Below are positions 23,506 to 33,145 of a DNA stretch of 64,000 nt, in pieces. Numbering within the stretch: position 1 is the first letter of the stretch; the number at the start of each line of letters is the position of its first letter. Source of the DNA: Diospyros lotus (taxonomy: Eukaryota; Streptophyta; Magnoliopsida; Ericales; Ebenaceae); assembly GCF_014633365.1 (NCBI RefSeq), contig NC_068339.1:2423001-2487000 (forward strand), in the 5' to 3' direction. A program made the position numbers and the translations under genes. The notes under the pieces are model-generated. The model saw only the letters and a list, made by a program, of their open reading frames with translations, made no database searches and was not told the origin of the DNA.

Positions 23506-24781
23506 AAAATGTATGTCAACAAAAGTTGATTAACTAAATATTTAAATGGGTGGATAAATAATATACACATTATAAATGGTTTTTAATCATTTTTTAGCAA
23601 GTAAGCCGGAAAGACTATGGAAAATCAATATAAAAGTGATCTTTTGGCTACATCTTGTGTAATTTCTTAGTGTGTATCGATTCTTGCATATTAAAAATTA
23701 CTTACCTGCATATGTATATTCATCTATTTAATTGTGTCCACAACAAATTATTTATTAACTAAATATTTAATACACACATAATAATGCATTGAAAAACCCA
23801 CATGATTAGCATTGAAAAACTCATGTATTGGAAATTTTATTATTAATTTTATAGTAATTAATGTAAATTTTGAGGGGAAAAACTCTTTGGCAAACTATCA
23901 TACCTTTATATATATAAAGATAAAGTTTTACTTAATGGATAATTTTCTGTAATTTAATTAATATTTTAAGTGTCTATTCATATTCCTCATAAATAATATT
24001 TATTTTTGATTGATATATATATTAATTAAATATTTAATATTCACATAATAATGTATTGAAAAACCCATATTAACATTAAAAAACTCGTGTATTTAAAATT
24101 CATTATTAATTTTACAGTAATTAGTACTTATTATTTCAAAGTAATTAGAAAATTTAAATAATTAATGCAATAAATACTAAATGCAAATTATTAATATAAG
24201 TTTTGGGGGATTTTTTTTTTCACACTATCATACTTTTATATATATAAAAATTATATTATATAAAGATAAAATTTTATTTAATGGATAATTTTATGTGACT
24301 TAATTAATACTTTAAGTGTGTATTCATATTCCTCATAAATAGTATTTATTTTTGATTGATTGACGGATTAATTAAATATTTAATATTCACATAATAATGT
24401 ATTGAAAAACTCTGTATTTAAAATTTATTATTAATTTTACAGTAATTAGTACTTATTATTTCAAAGCAATTAGAAAATTTAAATTATTAATGTAATAAGT
24501 ACTAAATACAAATTAATAATGTAAGTTTTGGAGGAAATTTATTTTTCAGACTATCCTACTTTTATATATATAAGGATAATAATAATAATAATATAAAGAT
24601 AAAAATAATTTAATTATTATTAATACAAGTTTTGGGGAGAAAAATTCTTTTACAGAATATCTTACTTTATTATGTGTATATTAACTAAATATTTAATATA
24701 CACAAAAAAATGCATTGAAAAACCCATAATTAACATTGAAAAACTCATGTATTAGAAACTTCATTATTAATTTTATAGTAA
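23506..24781 (-). repeat. ~347-bp tandem repeats of the minus-strand Helitron, 5' part
   Basis: Blocks beginning cctcataaata at 23984 and 24331 are 347 bp apart. Each includes ttaattttacagtaattagt, a tgtaagttttgg segment and cactatcatacttttatata. Partial copies continue to 24780 and from 25660 to 25741. The last copy forms the Helitron 5' end itself (tcaaactatactatttatat). No genes are seen. Confidence 0.75.
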
Positions 24782-25659
24782 GAGGCTGTTTGACTTAGCA
24801 GTTTGACCGTGTATAAGCCATTACAAGAGCTGATCCGCTGCTATGCATTTGATGGTTAAGTGTTTGACTGAGCATTTCTACTTATACACTACCCTACTGA
24901 AAAGCTGTTATAGTAGCGTTTAGCAAAAGCTGGTACCCCACAGTTTTGCCAGAAAACGTTGGTAAGTGTACCAAAATACCCATCATCTTTCCAGGACCTC
25001 TGCGCTACCATTACAGCCGTTGTGCTGTCGCCCCTCCTTCGTACCGCCATCGTTGTCGTCTAGCAGGTCGGTGCAAGTAGCCTCGTTCTAGATCTGAGTC
25101 GCGCCATCACTGATCCTTCTTCCAGATTCGTCGCCGCAAGCCGCTCGTCGCCGTTATCTCCAGCGACCTCCTTCTTCCAGCAACCTCCTCCTTCCATATC
25201 CGTCTATCCCCTCTGGTATATCTTGCAACCTCATTTTTCTTCTCATCAGTTTATATATATATATATATGTTGTGTATTATTTTCCTTTTCCTGTATTTAT
25301 ATGTATATTTTTTATATACAACTTATTTCATCAGTTGTATATATTTTTTTATTTACATATAAAAAAATATGTTGTGTATAAACTTGTAATTGTAAGTATT
25401 CTATTAATTAGAAATTAATTTATAATTTATTTGATCAAAAATAGTATTTTTATATTTTTTAATTATATTATTCAGTATCATGTCTATTTGTCAAGTTTTG
25501 ATAGCTTATTAGCTTTTACAAACTAAACACATAACTAATAATTGACAGCTTAAAAGCATATATATCCAAACGCATTATCAACTTAAACACTATCTAATTT
25601 TTAAGTTAAAAGCTAAATCTCTTAAAAGCTATTTAAAAAACGCTAAGCCAAACAATCTC
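24782..25659. mobile_element. PIF/Harbinger-type MITE (878 bp)
   Basis: Imperfect terminal inverted repeats, GAGGCTGTTTGACTTAGC at left and (read inward) GAGATTGTTTGGCTTAGC at right, are flanked by the 3-bp duplication TAA (24779-24781 and 25660-25662). The superfamily's target is TAA/TTA. Across the element the Helitron repeat reads continuously (ttatag-taa-ttaatac). The GC-rich interior (24960-25200) contains no recognisable transposase and could be an acquired fragment. Confidence 0.8.
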
Positions 25660-25741
25660 TAATTAATACTTTTAGTAATTAATGTAAGTTTTGGGGAAAA
25701 AAATTCTTTGTCAAACTATACTATTTATATATATATAAAGA

Positions 25742-26300
25742 TTGTTTCTTCTATTTACAAATGTTCATTAAGCATGTTGCGTCATGCAATCAATAGTTAG
25801 TGAAAACTCGTAAGATAATACATTAATTATAGACAGGCAATAAAAAAAAATTTATGCTATTAGTGTTTTAAAAAATCGAAATATATAATAGTCTGTAAAC
25901 TTATTTTTATAGTTATCCATTTTTCACGATAACTCTTATTTTTATTATATTACCAATAACTCTAACAAAGGGCTTTGTTTTCTAAAAAAAAAGAGTCTGA
26001 GCTTTGAGGAGGAAAAATTTGATATAATTTTGGAGAAGTAGGGAAGCTAAGATAATTTCAAAAATCAGAGGCTCGGATAACATAGATCAAAGACGAGGAC
26101 GTTAACGTAATTAAGTAAAAGTTTCCCTTTCCTATATATAGGTATCAGGGTAAAATATTCTAGATCCTAACGGAGGAAAGAGTTTAGGGTTCTTCCCTTT
26201 GACGAAGAGGAAGATGACGACGAGGACGAGGACGAGGAGGGTGGTTCTTTCATTGTCTTTCAGAATTGCTCCCTCCTCTCTTTCAAGACATTTTTTTTAA
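25742..26300 (+). promoter_or_regulatory. AHL-unit upstream region, promoter and leader (copy A)
   Basis: This resumes the host sequence interrupted by the minus-strand Helitron and aligns with 49966-50460. Core elements are acgtaattaagtaaaa at 26105, a TATA-like cctatatataggtatc at 26131, and a telo-box leader (gagtttagggttc, near 26180) followed by a gacgaggacgagg run. The same arrangement precedes the AHL-like first exons at 50.6 and 58.0 kb. Here the Mutator-like element at 26301 comes in before any exon, so this promoter has lost its gene. Confidence 0.75.
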
Positions 26301-26789
26301 GGGAAATTCTATTCGCAGTCATCATTTTACTTTTTGTAGCTATTTTTTAATATACCTAAAATAACCTTGAACAAAAATTCAATTTTATCCTTCATTTTAT
26401 TCAATGTTCAACTACCCACATTACCCAACATCTGCCATCGTACTTTTTTCTCACCGGTCAAATTCTGTAATTAATTTCTTATTATTTTATGTTTGCCATT
26501 GTAAAGCTATTTTCTCATCACTATATCAGAGAGGTCACTCATTTCTATTGTTTCACGTCCACCATTACTCAATTATTTTCTCTCAACCAGTTAGAGTTAG
26601 CCATAGATTACTACAGTCAAATGTTGACGACGATATGGATAGAGTTTGACGAGGAAGATAACAACTACTAAAAAAAAAAAAAACACAAATCATTTGATGG
26701 ACAAATAAATGAGTTTTGAGAGTTATAGTAATATCTGTATGTATGTATTGGTATCTATTGTAGGAAGTCGAGAAGTTAATTCGAGAAAC

Positions 26790-27560
26790 TTCAAGATTCT
26801 CGAACCCTAATGTTTGGGGAAGTTGGGCTTCCCCGAATCCTAGAGTTCGAGAAAATTCATGTTTTTAGAACTCCAAGGTTCGACGAAGCTGGGCTTTCCC
26901 GAATCCTAGAGTTCGGGAAATTCCAACTTCCCCGAACCCTAGGATTTGGGGAAGCTAGGCTTTCCCGAACTCCAGAGTTCGGGAAACATGGTATGAAACA
27001 AAATTTATGAAAAAATATACATTTATTTTTTTAAGAAATTAAATTATTCAAATCCAATACTTAGATAAAAAAATTAAGTATAAAAAAATATGTTAATATA
27101 ATTTCATAGAATATAAAATGTAAAAAAATAAAAGATGTGTTCCTCGAACCCATGAGTTCGGGGAATTATGGATTTCCCAAACCCATAAGTTCGGGAAATC
27201 CATAGATAGATAAAAAAAATTAAGTAAAAAAATTATATATTTGTTTTTTTAAAAAAATTAAATTATTCGAATCTAATACTTAAATAAAAAAATTAAGTAT
27301 AAAAAAATATGTTAATATAAAATATGTTATATTAAAAAATATGTTAATACAATTATATAAAAAAAAAATAATAAAAGATATGTTCCCCGAACTCGTGAGT
27401 TCGAGGAATTATGGATTTCGGAACCCATGGGTTCGGGAAATCCATTATTAGATTAAAAAAATTAAGTAAAAAAATATGTATTTATTTTTTTTAAAAATTA
27501 AATTATTCAAGTGCAATACTTAAATAAAAAAATTAAGTATAAAAAAACATGTTAATTAGC
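26790..27560. repeat. Palindromic gttcggg/cccgaac repeats with ~220-bp AT-rich units
   Basis: From 26790 to 26995 short blocks such as cccgaatcctagagttcggg recur in alternating orientation. The AT-rich unit with ttaagtataaaaaaatatgt is then found near 27075, 27294 and 27533, separated by palindromes such as cccgaactcgtgagttcg and gaacccatgggttcgg. The 66-residue frame at 26810 with repeats of PRILEF/GFGEA arises from these repeats and is unlikely to be a gene. Confidence 0.8.
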
Positions 27561-27968
27561 ACTATTTAATTAAAAATTAAGTTTTTTCAAATATTTGTAT
27601 AAAAAATAAAATATAAAAAAATTAAAGATATAAGATTTGGGAACTATGAATTTTTCCATCTGTGCGTTGAAATCTTTGAACTTAAACTCGTTGTAAAATT
27701 GAAAATTTAAATTTATTACTTGGAAATTCCGATAAGACCAGATAACTCCGACGATAAACAAACAGCATGCGACATAATAGAGAAGGCGACAACGAGTAGA
27801 GAAGGTGATGTATGGGTTGTGGTTATGAGCGAGGTATGAGATATGTGAGGGAGAATAATTTTGGAATATAAGTGACTGCGAGAGTAATAAAAGTGGTTAT
27901 TAATAATGATTATAATTTTTTTTTATATATAACTGTGGAGAGTAAAAATTTCACAAATAATACTATTG

Positions 27969-28008
27969 GTACACCTTTGTATACATCTTGGGTTATACAA
28001 AGGTGTAC
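27969..28008. repeat. Perfect 15-bp inverted repeat (hairpin)
   Basis: GTACACCTTTGTATA at 27969-27983 pairs with its exact complement at 27994-28008 around the 10-base loop catcttgggt. It lies near the right end of the Mutator-like element. No following T-run marks it as a terminator. Confidence 0.85.
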
Positions 28009-28140
28009 TAATGACAAAAATATCTCTCATAAAGCGTATGGAGAGGCACAGAATATTTTGATCATAATACTCTTTATATAACTTAAGATGTATGAAGCAT
28101 GATTCAAATTTCACTGCCAATAGAATTTCCCCTTTTTTAA

Positions 28141-28588
28141 CCCACTGAAAAAAGTGAAGCGAACTTTTCTACCAAATCTGTCCTTTTCCCTCCCATTTTT
28201 CCTTCCACAGCTGTTCTTCCTTCTTCAAATCTCCGCCGGTCAAGAATCTCTGCCGGTCGCAGTCGCCGTGGCAGCCGCCTGCTGCATCTTTTGGGCTCGC
28301 CGGCACCGCCTGTGTCAACCATCGACTCCTGTGTTGTCCGTCACGTCTGCCGCCATTGCCTCCGTCATGGACTGCTTCACCGCCTCTGGCGGCTACCTGC
28401 TTTGCCCGCTGCCACCTACCGCTTGTCACCATCTGCCACTACTGCTCCGCCCATTCACCCGAACTGGTCACAGTAAAGATCTTAGCAAGTTTTGTTTTAT
28501 CTTTTATCATGTATTGTTGGACATGTATGTATCAATATAATTTTTGTTCATTCGGCTAGCATAATCTGATTGGGATGTCTACATGCAG
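28141..28588 (+). other. GC-richer, gene-like stretch without a recognised product
   Basis: A long open frame from 28154 (MKRTFLPNLSFSLPFFLPQL...) runs through a Pro/Cys/Ala-rich stretch to 28540, and another frame is open from 28356. Composition is richer in C and G than the surroundings (gccgccattgcctccgtcatgg), as in plant leader or exon sequence. I do not recognise any domain. It may be the 5' part of whatever locus holds the PEBP exon just downstream, or captured sequence. Confidence 0.3.
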
Positions 28589-28761
28589 GAAATGAAGTCG
28601 TTTCATATGGCCCTCTATGCCCAGCCATTGGAATTCATCGTGTTGTCGCACTCCTGTTTAAACAGCAATGCCTCCTTGGACTGTTGGAGAGGCTACTGTC
28701 TAGGGCACGCCACAGCACCCCAGCATTTGCAAGCGCGTACAACTTGGGAGCAGTGAACTAG
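28589..28761 (+). pseudogene. PEBP-family (FT/TFL1/MFT type) last-exon remnant
   Basis: After a good acceptor (ctacatgcag) the frame reads GNEVVSYGPLCPAIGIHRVV, then ALLFKQQ, and later TPAFASAYNLGAVN before TAG. Plant phosphatidylethanolamine-binding proteins of the FT/TFL1 family have in their fourth exon G-x-E-x-V-x-Y...P-x-x-GIHR-(Y/F)-V-x-x-L-F-(R/K)-Q, then FNTRxFAxxYNLGLPVAAVYFN. The order and the GIHR core fit. The end is shortened (NLG-AVN), the N-T-R is replaced, and upstream exons with the DPDxP motif are not visible. A polyadenylation-like AATAAA lies at about 28836. These proteins regulate flowering and shoot architecture. This copy cannot encode one. Confidence 0.6.
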
Positions 28762-30430
28762 CAGGCAGTGTATATGAGCGTTTCTGCTTGGTTTAGTGGT
28801 GTTGGAAAGATGTCTTGTAATACTCTTCATGTTCTAATAAAACTAATTGGCAGTGTTTTCGTTTTGCTGTGAATTTGATTTGAGATTCAGATGAAGATGG
28901 TTGTGTTGGATCCCCTTTATTAATGAACACAAGTACAATTAACGATAACATAGTACTATTGTTTGACTTAACTATTTGATCGCTTATAAGCTATATAAGT
29001 AACTTTAAAGTTATATAACTTTTGATGATAAAATGTTTGGCAAGAATTAACAGTTTTAAAGCTATATAAGTTTAAAACTGTTTTAATTAAATCACATGTT
29101 TTCATAAATTTATGTATATTATATAAAAGTGTTAATAATTTTTCAATCTTGTAACACTCCTCAACAAAATATTTAACTTATTTTTAATGAGTAGATCTTA
29201 AATTTTTAATTTTAATAATTCGGAGGAACCTTCCGGAGACAAAACATTTGACTTGTTTTAATTTTTAATTTTAATAATTTAATGTTAATTTTGATATGTT
29301 TTAATTTTTAATAATTTCTTAACATGCTTTTTATACATAGATTTTCTTACTATTTATTTTGTTTTGTTATTTTTTATTTTTTATTCTCATTTTTAAATTT
29401 ATAGAAATAAAAAGAATATTGTTTTATTTTTATTTCTATTTTAGAAAATTTTGAAAATCTTTCAGAATATTTTGTAAGATTCTGAAATCTTTGCGAGATT
29501 GTGGAATATTTGGGAATGCTTTATTATAAAGGGCATGTGGTGTTGGGTTGAGTTGCAATTAGGACTAGGCTTGAAAATGTTTAGGCATTAGGGTTTGAGA
29601 ATGGTTGAAAGATACGATCGACGGCTTGCTTCCGACGAGGGGGTCTCGCTCCGGCGAAACCCTCGTCTCCAACTCCAATGGCTCCGACGAATTCCTGGTA
29701 TGTAGATTCCGACTCTAGCTAGCCTATTCTTTCATACAAATAACCCTTGCGTGTAGATTTTGGCTTTCCATAATTTCATTCAATTTGCTTGAATGGTTTG
29801 ATACAGATTTCGAGCAGAAGAAGGAGCTGATTATTTCTAAACATTGAATCAATAATTTACCACAAAATTGCGTCGGATACCAGCGAGGCAGGCAGGGCAT
29901 GGCCAAGTATGGCGAAGGCCAACATGAACCTGCCGGCGAGGTATCCGGTAGCTATGGAGTCTACCAGCGGCAGGCGCACTTCAACCGTTGAGGTCACGTC
30001 GTCGCACGGGTGGTAGAACTTGAGGTAGGAGAGGAACGGCAACGGGTCACGTGAATTGTTGGACCGGGGACATACCTGGAGAACGTGGACGGCGAGTGGA
30101 AGAACGACGGCTTCGGTGTCCACGGATGGCTGAAAATTCTGTGATCACGTTTCTGGGTCTTATGGGGGAGCGTCTGCGGGGGAAGAAGCCCGTTGTCCCC
30201 ATTTTGGATTTGACTCTTCACCTCACAATCAGCCAGCTGATGCCAGGGTCAAGGCTCAGCCTTCAAGGACGCTATTGAAGGACGCTATTGGGGTTGGGCA
30301 ATGTACGGGAAATTTGGCTATGCTTTACGTGGGTAGTAAGATCTTTTGAAGAGGCATGAATTTTTATCTTGTGTTTGTGCTAGACCCTAATGGCAACAAA
30401 CCGGTTATGGGCATTGAGTGAGACCTGAGA
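28762..30430. other. Array spacer with an open minus-strand frame of unknown nature
   Basis: The AT-rich spacer (28870-29500) resembles 53400-54250 and 59300-59880. A telo-repeat-like gattagggtttgagaatg zone and a first-exon-like atggttgaaagatacgatcg follow at 29590-29720. The GC-richer block 29857-30123 is open on the minus strand for 88 codons (LPLVDSIATGYLAGRFMLAF...). Decayed counterparts lie at 54640-54800 and 60300-60500. I cannot assign the frame to a family. Confidence 0.4.
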
Positions 30431-31797
30431 GTGGTTGGTATGTCTTAACTTTTTGATTGGCCATGAATGGGAAATTTGTATCTGTGCTCTATTTGGGTTG
30501 GGAATATGGAAGCTTTTGAAGATCCATGAATCGTATTTTGTGTTTGTATTGATATACGATACCGATGGCTTCAAACTGCCAAATTTCAAATGTTTTGGTA
30601 TTTACCATCTTTTTGGCTGTTTGTAATCTCCCCTTTCCTTTTCAGCCAGAACACCCCTGTGCAGGATGTTTTGAAACTTACTCAGCATGACTGGTGGTTA
30701 TTTTAAATGGAAAGAGTAGAAGCTGGTAGAGAGGATACTTATTCTGTTTGATGAATCACTACTTGCGTCGAGGTTTCTGTTTTACAGACAGCTTCGGTGC
30801 TGCCCCTTGCTTCAAATTAAAATGCAGGCAAGTTCAATGCAAAATTTTTATGTCTATTATCAAATTTGGCTAATTAGATGTTACATCCACATTGTGGATT
30901 TGCACATATGAATAATGTGATTTGGTCATATTTGTGGCAGGTTGTCTCACAATTTTTTTTTTTTTTTTTTTTTCCAGGGCACAAAATTGTCTGTTTGATC
31001 CGAGAAAGAAAAAAGCAAATCTAAGTATTTGGATTTGAGTTACACTTTTAGCCAGCCAGACCTGTTGGCTATTGATTCATAATTCATGATTAACTGATAA
31101 ACTTTAACAAAAAACTTGATTTATATCATTCTTGGTTTATTATTTTATTTTATTTTATTTTTTTGTCAGCATCTAGTTGATACTCTGTACCTTTAAGCAG
31201 TGATGTATGGATATGCCACTGGGTTGATAGAAGGTAGGGCAAGTTAGCAAGTGCAAAATTATGGCTCTTCTGTTGGCAGTCCTATTCTACATAGACACAC
31301 ACACAAACACACAAATACAACTTACCTTATAATACTTGCATTTCATATTTATACAGATAAATGGTTTTATTTCTGAAGCATTTTGAATACATAAATTTTG
31401 GCAAATCTACCATCTAATGGACTTCTCTTGAGCTGCATCACCACCTTCCCTAGCCCTGGTGACCTCCAATGGCCTACCTTTCTTCTTCCCCAACTCAGAC
31501 AGTTCCCTGGTATAGCTTTGCACTTCACAGGCCCTTTTTGATTTTTTTCCCTGATTGGATGAGACCCCTTCGCTGATTCCACAACTTCGTTGAGTGCCTA
31601 ATTGTTGTGCCTTTTATGCAGCTCCTCCACCACTCTCTCCCTCTCATTCTGGAGCAAGGAGAGGTTCTATACGGAGCTCTGGTGTGACCTCCAGTAACAC
31701 TGATTTCCTTTAGCACTTTCTATTCATATCCTTTGATTATCTTTGGCACAAATAGACATTTCTATTTACCTTTGACCCTGATTAGTTATGGCGCAAA
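30431..31797. repeat. Array unit segment with the recurrent 'aatgggaaatttgtatct' and 'gcttcggtgctgcccc' blocks
   Basis: The block catgaatgggaaatttgtat near 30462 recurs, with small changes, near 35685, 39718, 48500, 52837, 56150, 58950 and 61017. A second block (about 30640-30830; agaagctgg...attctgtt...atcactactt) recurs near 56390-56520, 57100-57200 and 62400-62520. No coding frame is conserved between copies, so these look like 3' untranslated or intronic parts of the duplicated unit. Confidence 0.7.
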
Positions 31798-31897
31798 NNN
31801 NNNNNNNNNNNNNNNNNNNNNNNNNNNNNNNNNNNNNNNNNNNNNNNNNNNNNNNNNNNNNNNNNNNNNNNNNNNNNNNNNNNNNNNNNNNNNNNNN
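31798..31897. other. Assembly gap (100 N)
   Basis: Exactly 100 undetermined bases, the conventional size for a gap of unknown length. It falls at the left end of an LTR-like sequence, so the LTR start is lost. Confidence 1.
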
Positions 31898-32655
31898 GGA
31901 TTTTTGTGTTAGAAATAGTCGACTATCATTTTCTGTCTGTCAACTATGCTCAGCTTTATTTGATGAAATAGTCGACTATGCATTTTTTCTGTCGACTATA
32001 TCTTTTGCAGAAAGTTTCCAACGGCAGTTTTTCAAACTCCAATGGTCACAAATGGCTACATTTCTCTTCAATCTCTTTGAAGCTTATAAATACAAGTCAT
32101 GGATGATCAAGAGAAGACCAATGGTGGAAAGGAAATGAGTTGAGCTTACATCGTATACACATTTGTATTTATATGTCTGTGCTTTAATTTTCTCTCTTCA
32201 AGGCTTTGATTTTAACTTGTATTATTTCATTCAAGCCTTGTATCATTTTTGAGAGACATTGTAACTAAGAGATTCATCTCTTAGATCCTCTCCAATTGTA
32301 CACTTCTTGTATTTCCTAGCTTGTGTAGCTAGAGGGTCTACTTGGTTTAAGTAGGAGGTTGTATTTCCTAGCTTGTGTAGTTAGAGGGCCTACTTGTGTA
32401 AGTAGGAGGTTTTAGTGAATTGGTTCAAAATCCTTAGTGGGAGCTAAGGTAGTGGATTAGGCTTGGTTTAAGCCGAACCACTATAAATTCTTTGTGTCAT
32501 TTATTCTTGTTGTTTTACATTTGTCATTTCATATGTTCTATGTTTTAAATCACTAAAACCTCAATTGGATCAAAAAGTTTTCAAGTTCTATCAAGAGTTT
32601 TAAAATATCCAATTCACCCTCTCTTGGTGTGTGCCATAGCACCTCCCGTTTTAAC
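31898..32655 (+). mobile_element. LTR 3' part, probably Copia (Sirevirus/Maximus-like)
   Basis: Repeats of the palindrome atagtcgactat lie at 31916-32000. A TATA-like gcttataaatac is near 32085. Two copies of tttcctagcttgtgtag...gtaggaggtt follow at 32310-32410, and then caaaatccttagtgggagct and aattcaccctctcttggtgt, in the style of Sirevirus LTR ends. The sequence stops at ...ttttaaca (32655). The next bases, ctatctattgtgatttattc, match the array paralogue at 42425-42450, which marks the right border. The left border is hidden by the gap. Confidence 0.6.
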
Positions 32656-33109
32656 ATTATCTATCTATTGTGATTTATTCTTCTTCCTGGATTTCTGGGC
32701 ACATGGGAGTGTACATGATGAGTTATTGGATTATGGGGAGTTCGACCTCATTGCTCTATGCCTGACTGCAAATTGACTACATGCTACATGTCTTATCTAC
32801 ATTACTTTATACTTGTTTATCTTACTTGCATTTACAACAGAATCCAAATGCGGCCATTTTATTAGTTTATTCTTTTTGTTCTCTTATATTTTGTTTTCAA
32901 GTGAAATGTCTTACATGGAACAAAATGGTAAATAACGAACATGGAATATAGAAATAAATCGAAGTTGCCAATACTGCATGCGCCAGAGTTTTTGTGGTTT
33001 CCAGGGAAATAAATTGTTCTTAAAATGTGTCTTCTAAAATAATGATAGGCTTCTCTCTTTCGTCATTATTTCTATTCTATTTGCTTCTTCAAGGTCAAAC
33101 AAGTAAGAT

Positions 33110-33112
<3 letters not shown>

Positions 33113-33140
<28 letters not shown>
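33113..33140. repeat. (CT)n microsatellite
   Basis: Fourteen CT units in a row. The paralogous site at 43127-43152 is also CT-rich, and at 35202-35232 it is replaced by poly-C. Confidence 0.95.

Positions 33141-33145
<5 letters not shown>

Larger units (their letters stand above)
14277..25741 (-). mobile_element. Non-autonomous Helitron with both ends defined
   Basis: On the minus strand the element begins TCTTTATATATATATAAA (plus-strand end 25741) and finishes GCACGGGTGAACACTAG (plus-strand start 14277). The 5' TC, 3' CTAG and A/T insertion site are Helitron rules, and the uninterrupted paralogue at 49965/49966 (ctataaaa/ttgtttc) confirms both ends. The 3' end resembles that of the coding Helitron at 13373 (gcacgggtg then about five bases and CTAG), so that family could have moved it. 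Its hairpin left arm is degraded. No Rep or helicase sequence is present. Most of the 11.5 kb is later insertions; its own sequence is AT-rich repeats at 14277-15388 and 23506-25741. Confidence 0.9.
26301..28131. mobile_element. Mutator-like (MULE) non-autonomous element
   Basis: Terminal repeats GGGAAATTCTATTCGCAGTC at left and (read inward) GGGAAATTCTATTGGCAGTG at right match at 18 of 20 positions. Flanks are tttttttaa and cttttttaa, a 9-bp duplication with one mismatch, as expected for Mutator-like elements. No MURA transposase frame is present. The interior holds the palindromic repeats at 26790-27560 and a perfect hairpin at 27969-28008. Confidence 0.8.

Noticed and set aside
26810..27010. 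Repeat protein with GFGEA/PRILEF repeats
   Set aside because: The repeats come from palindromic DNA words that also occur inverted, the frame is short, and it lies inside a non-autonomous transposon.
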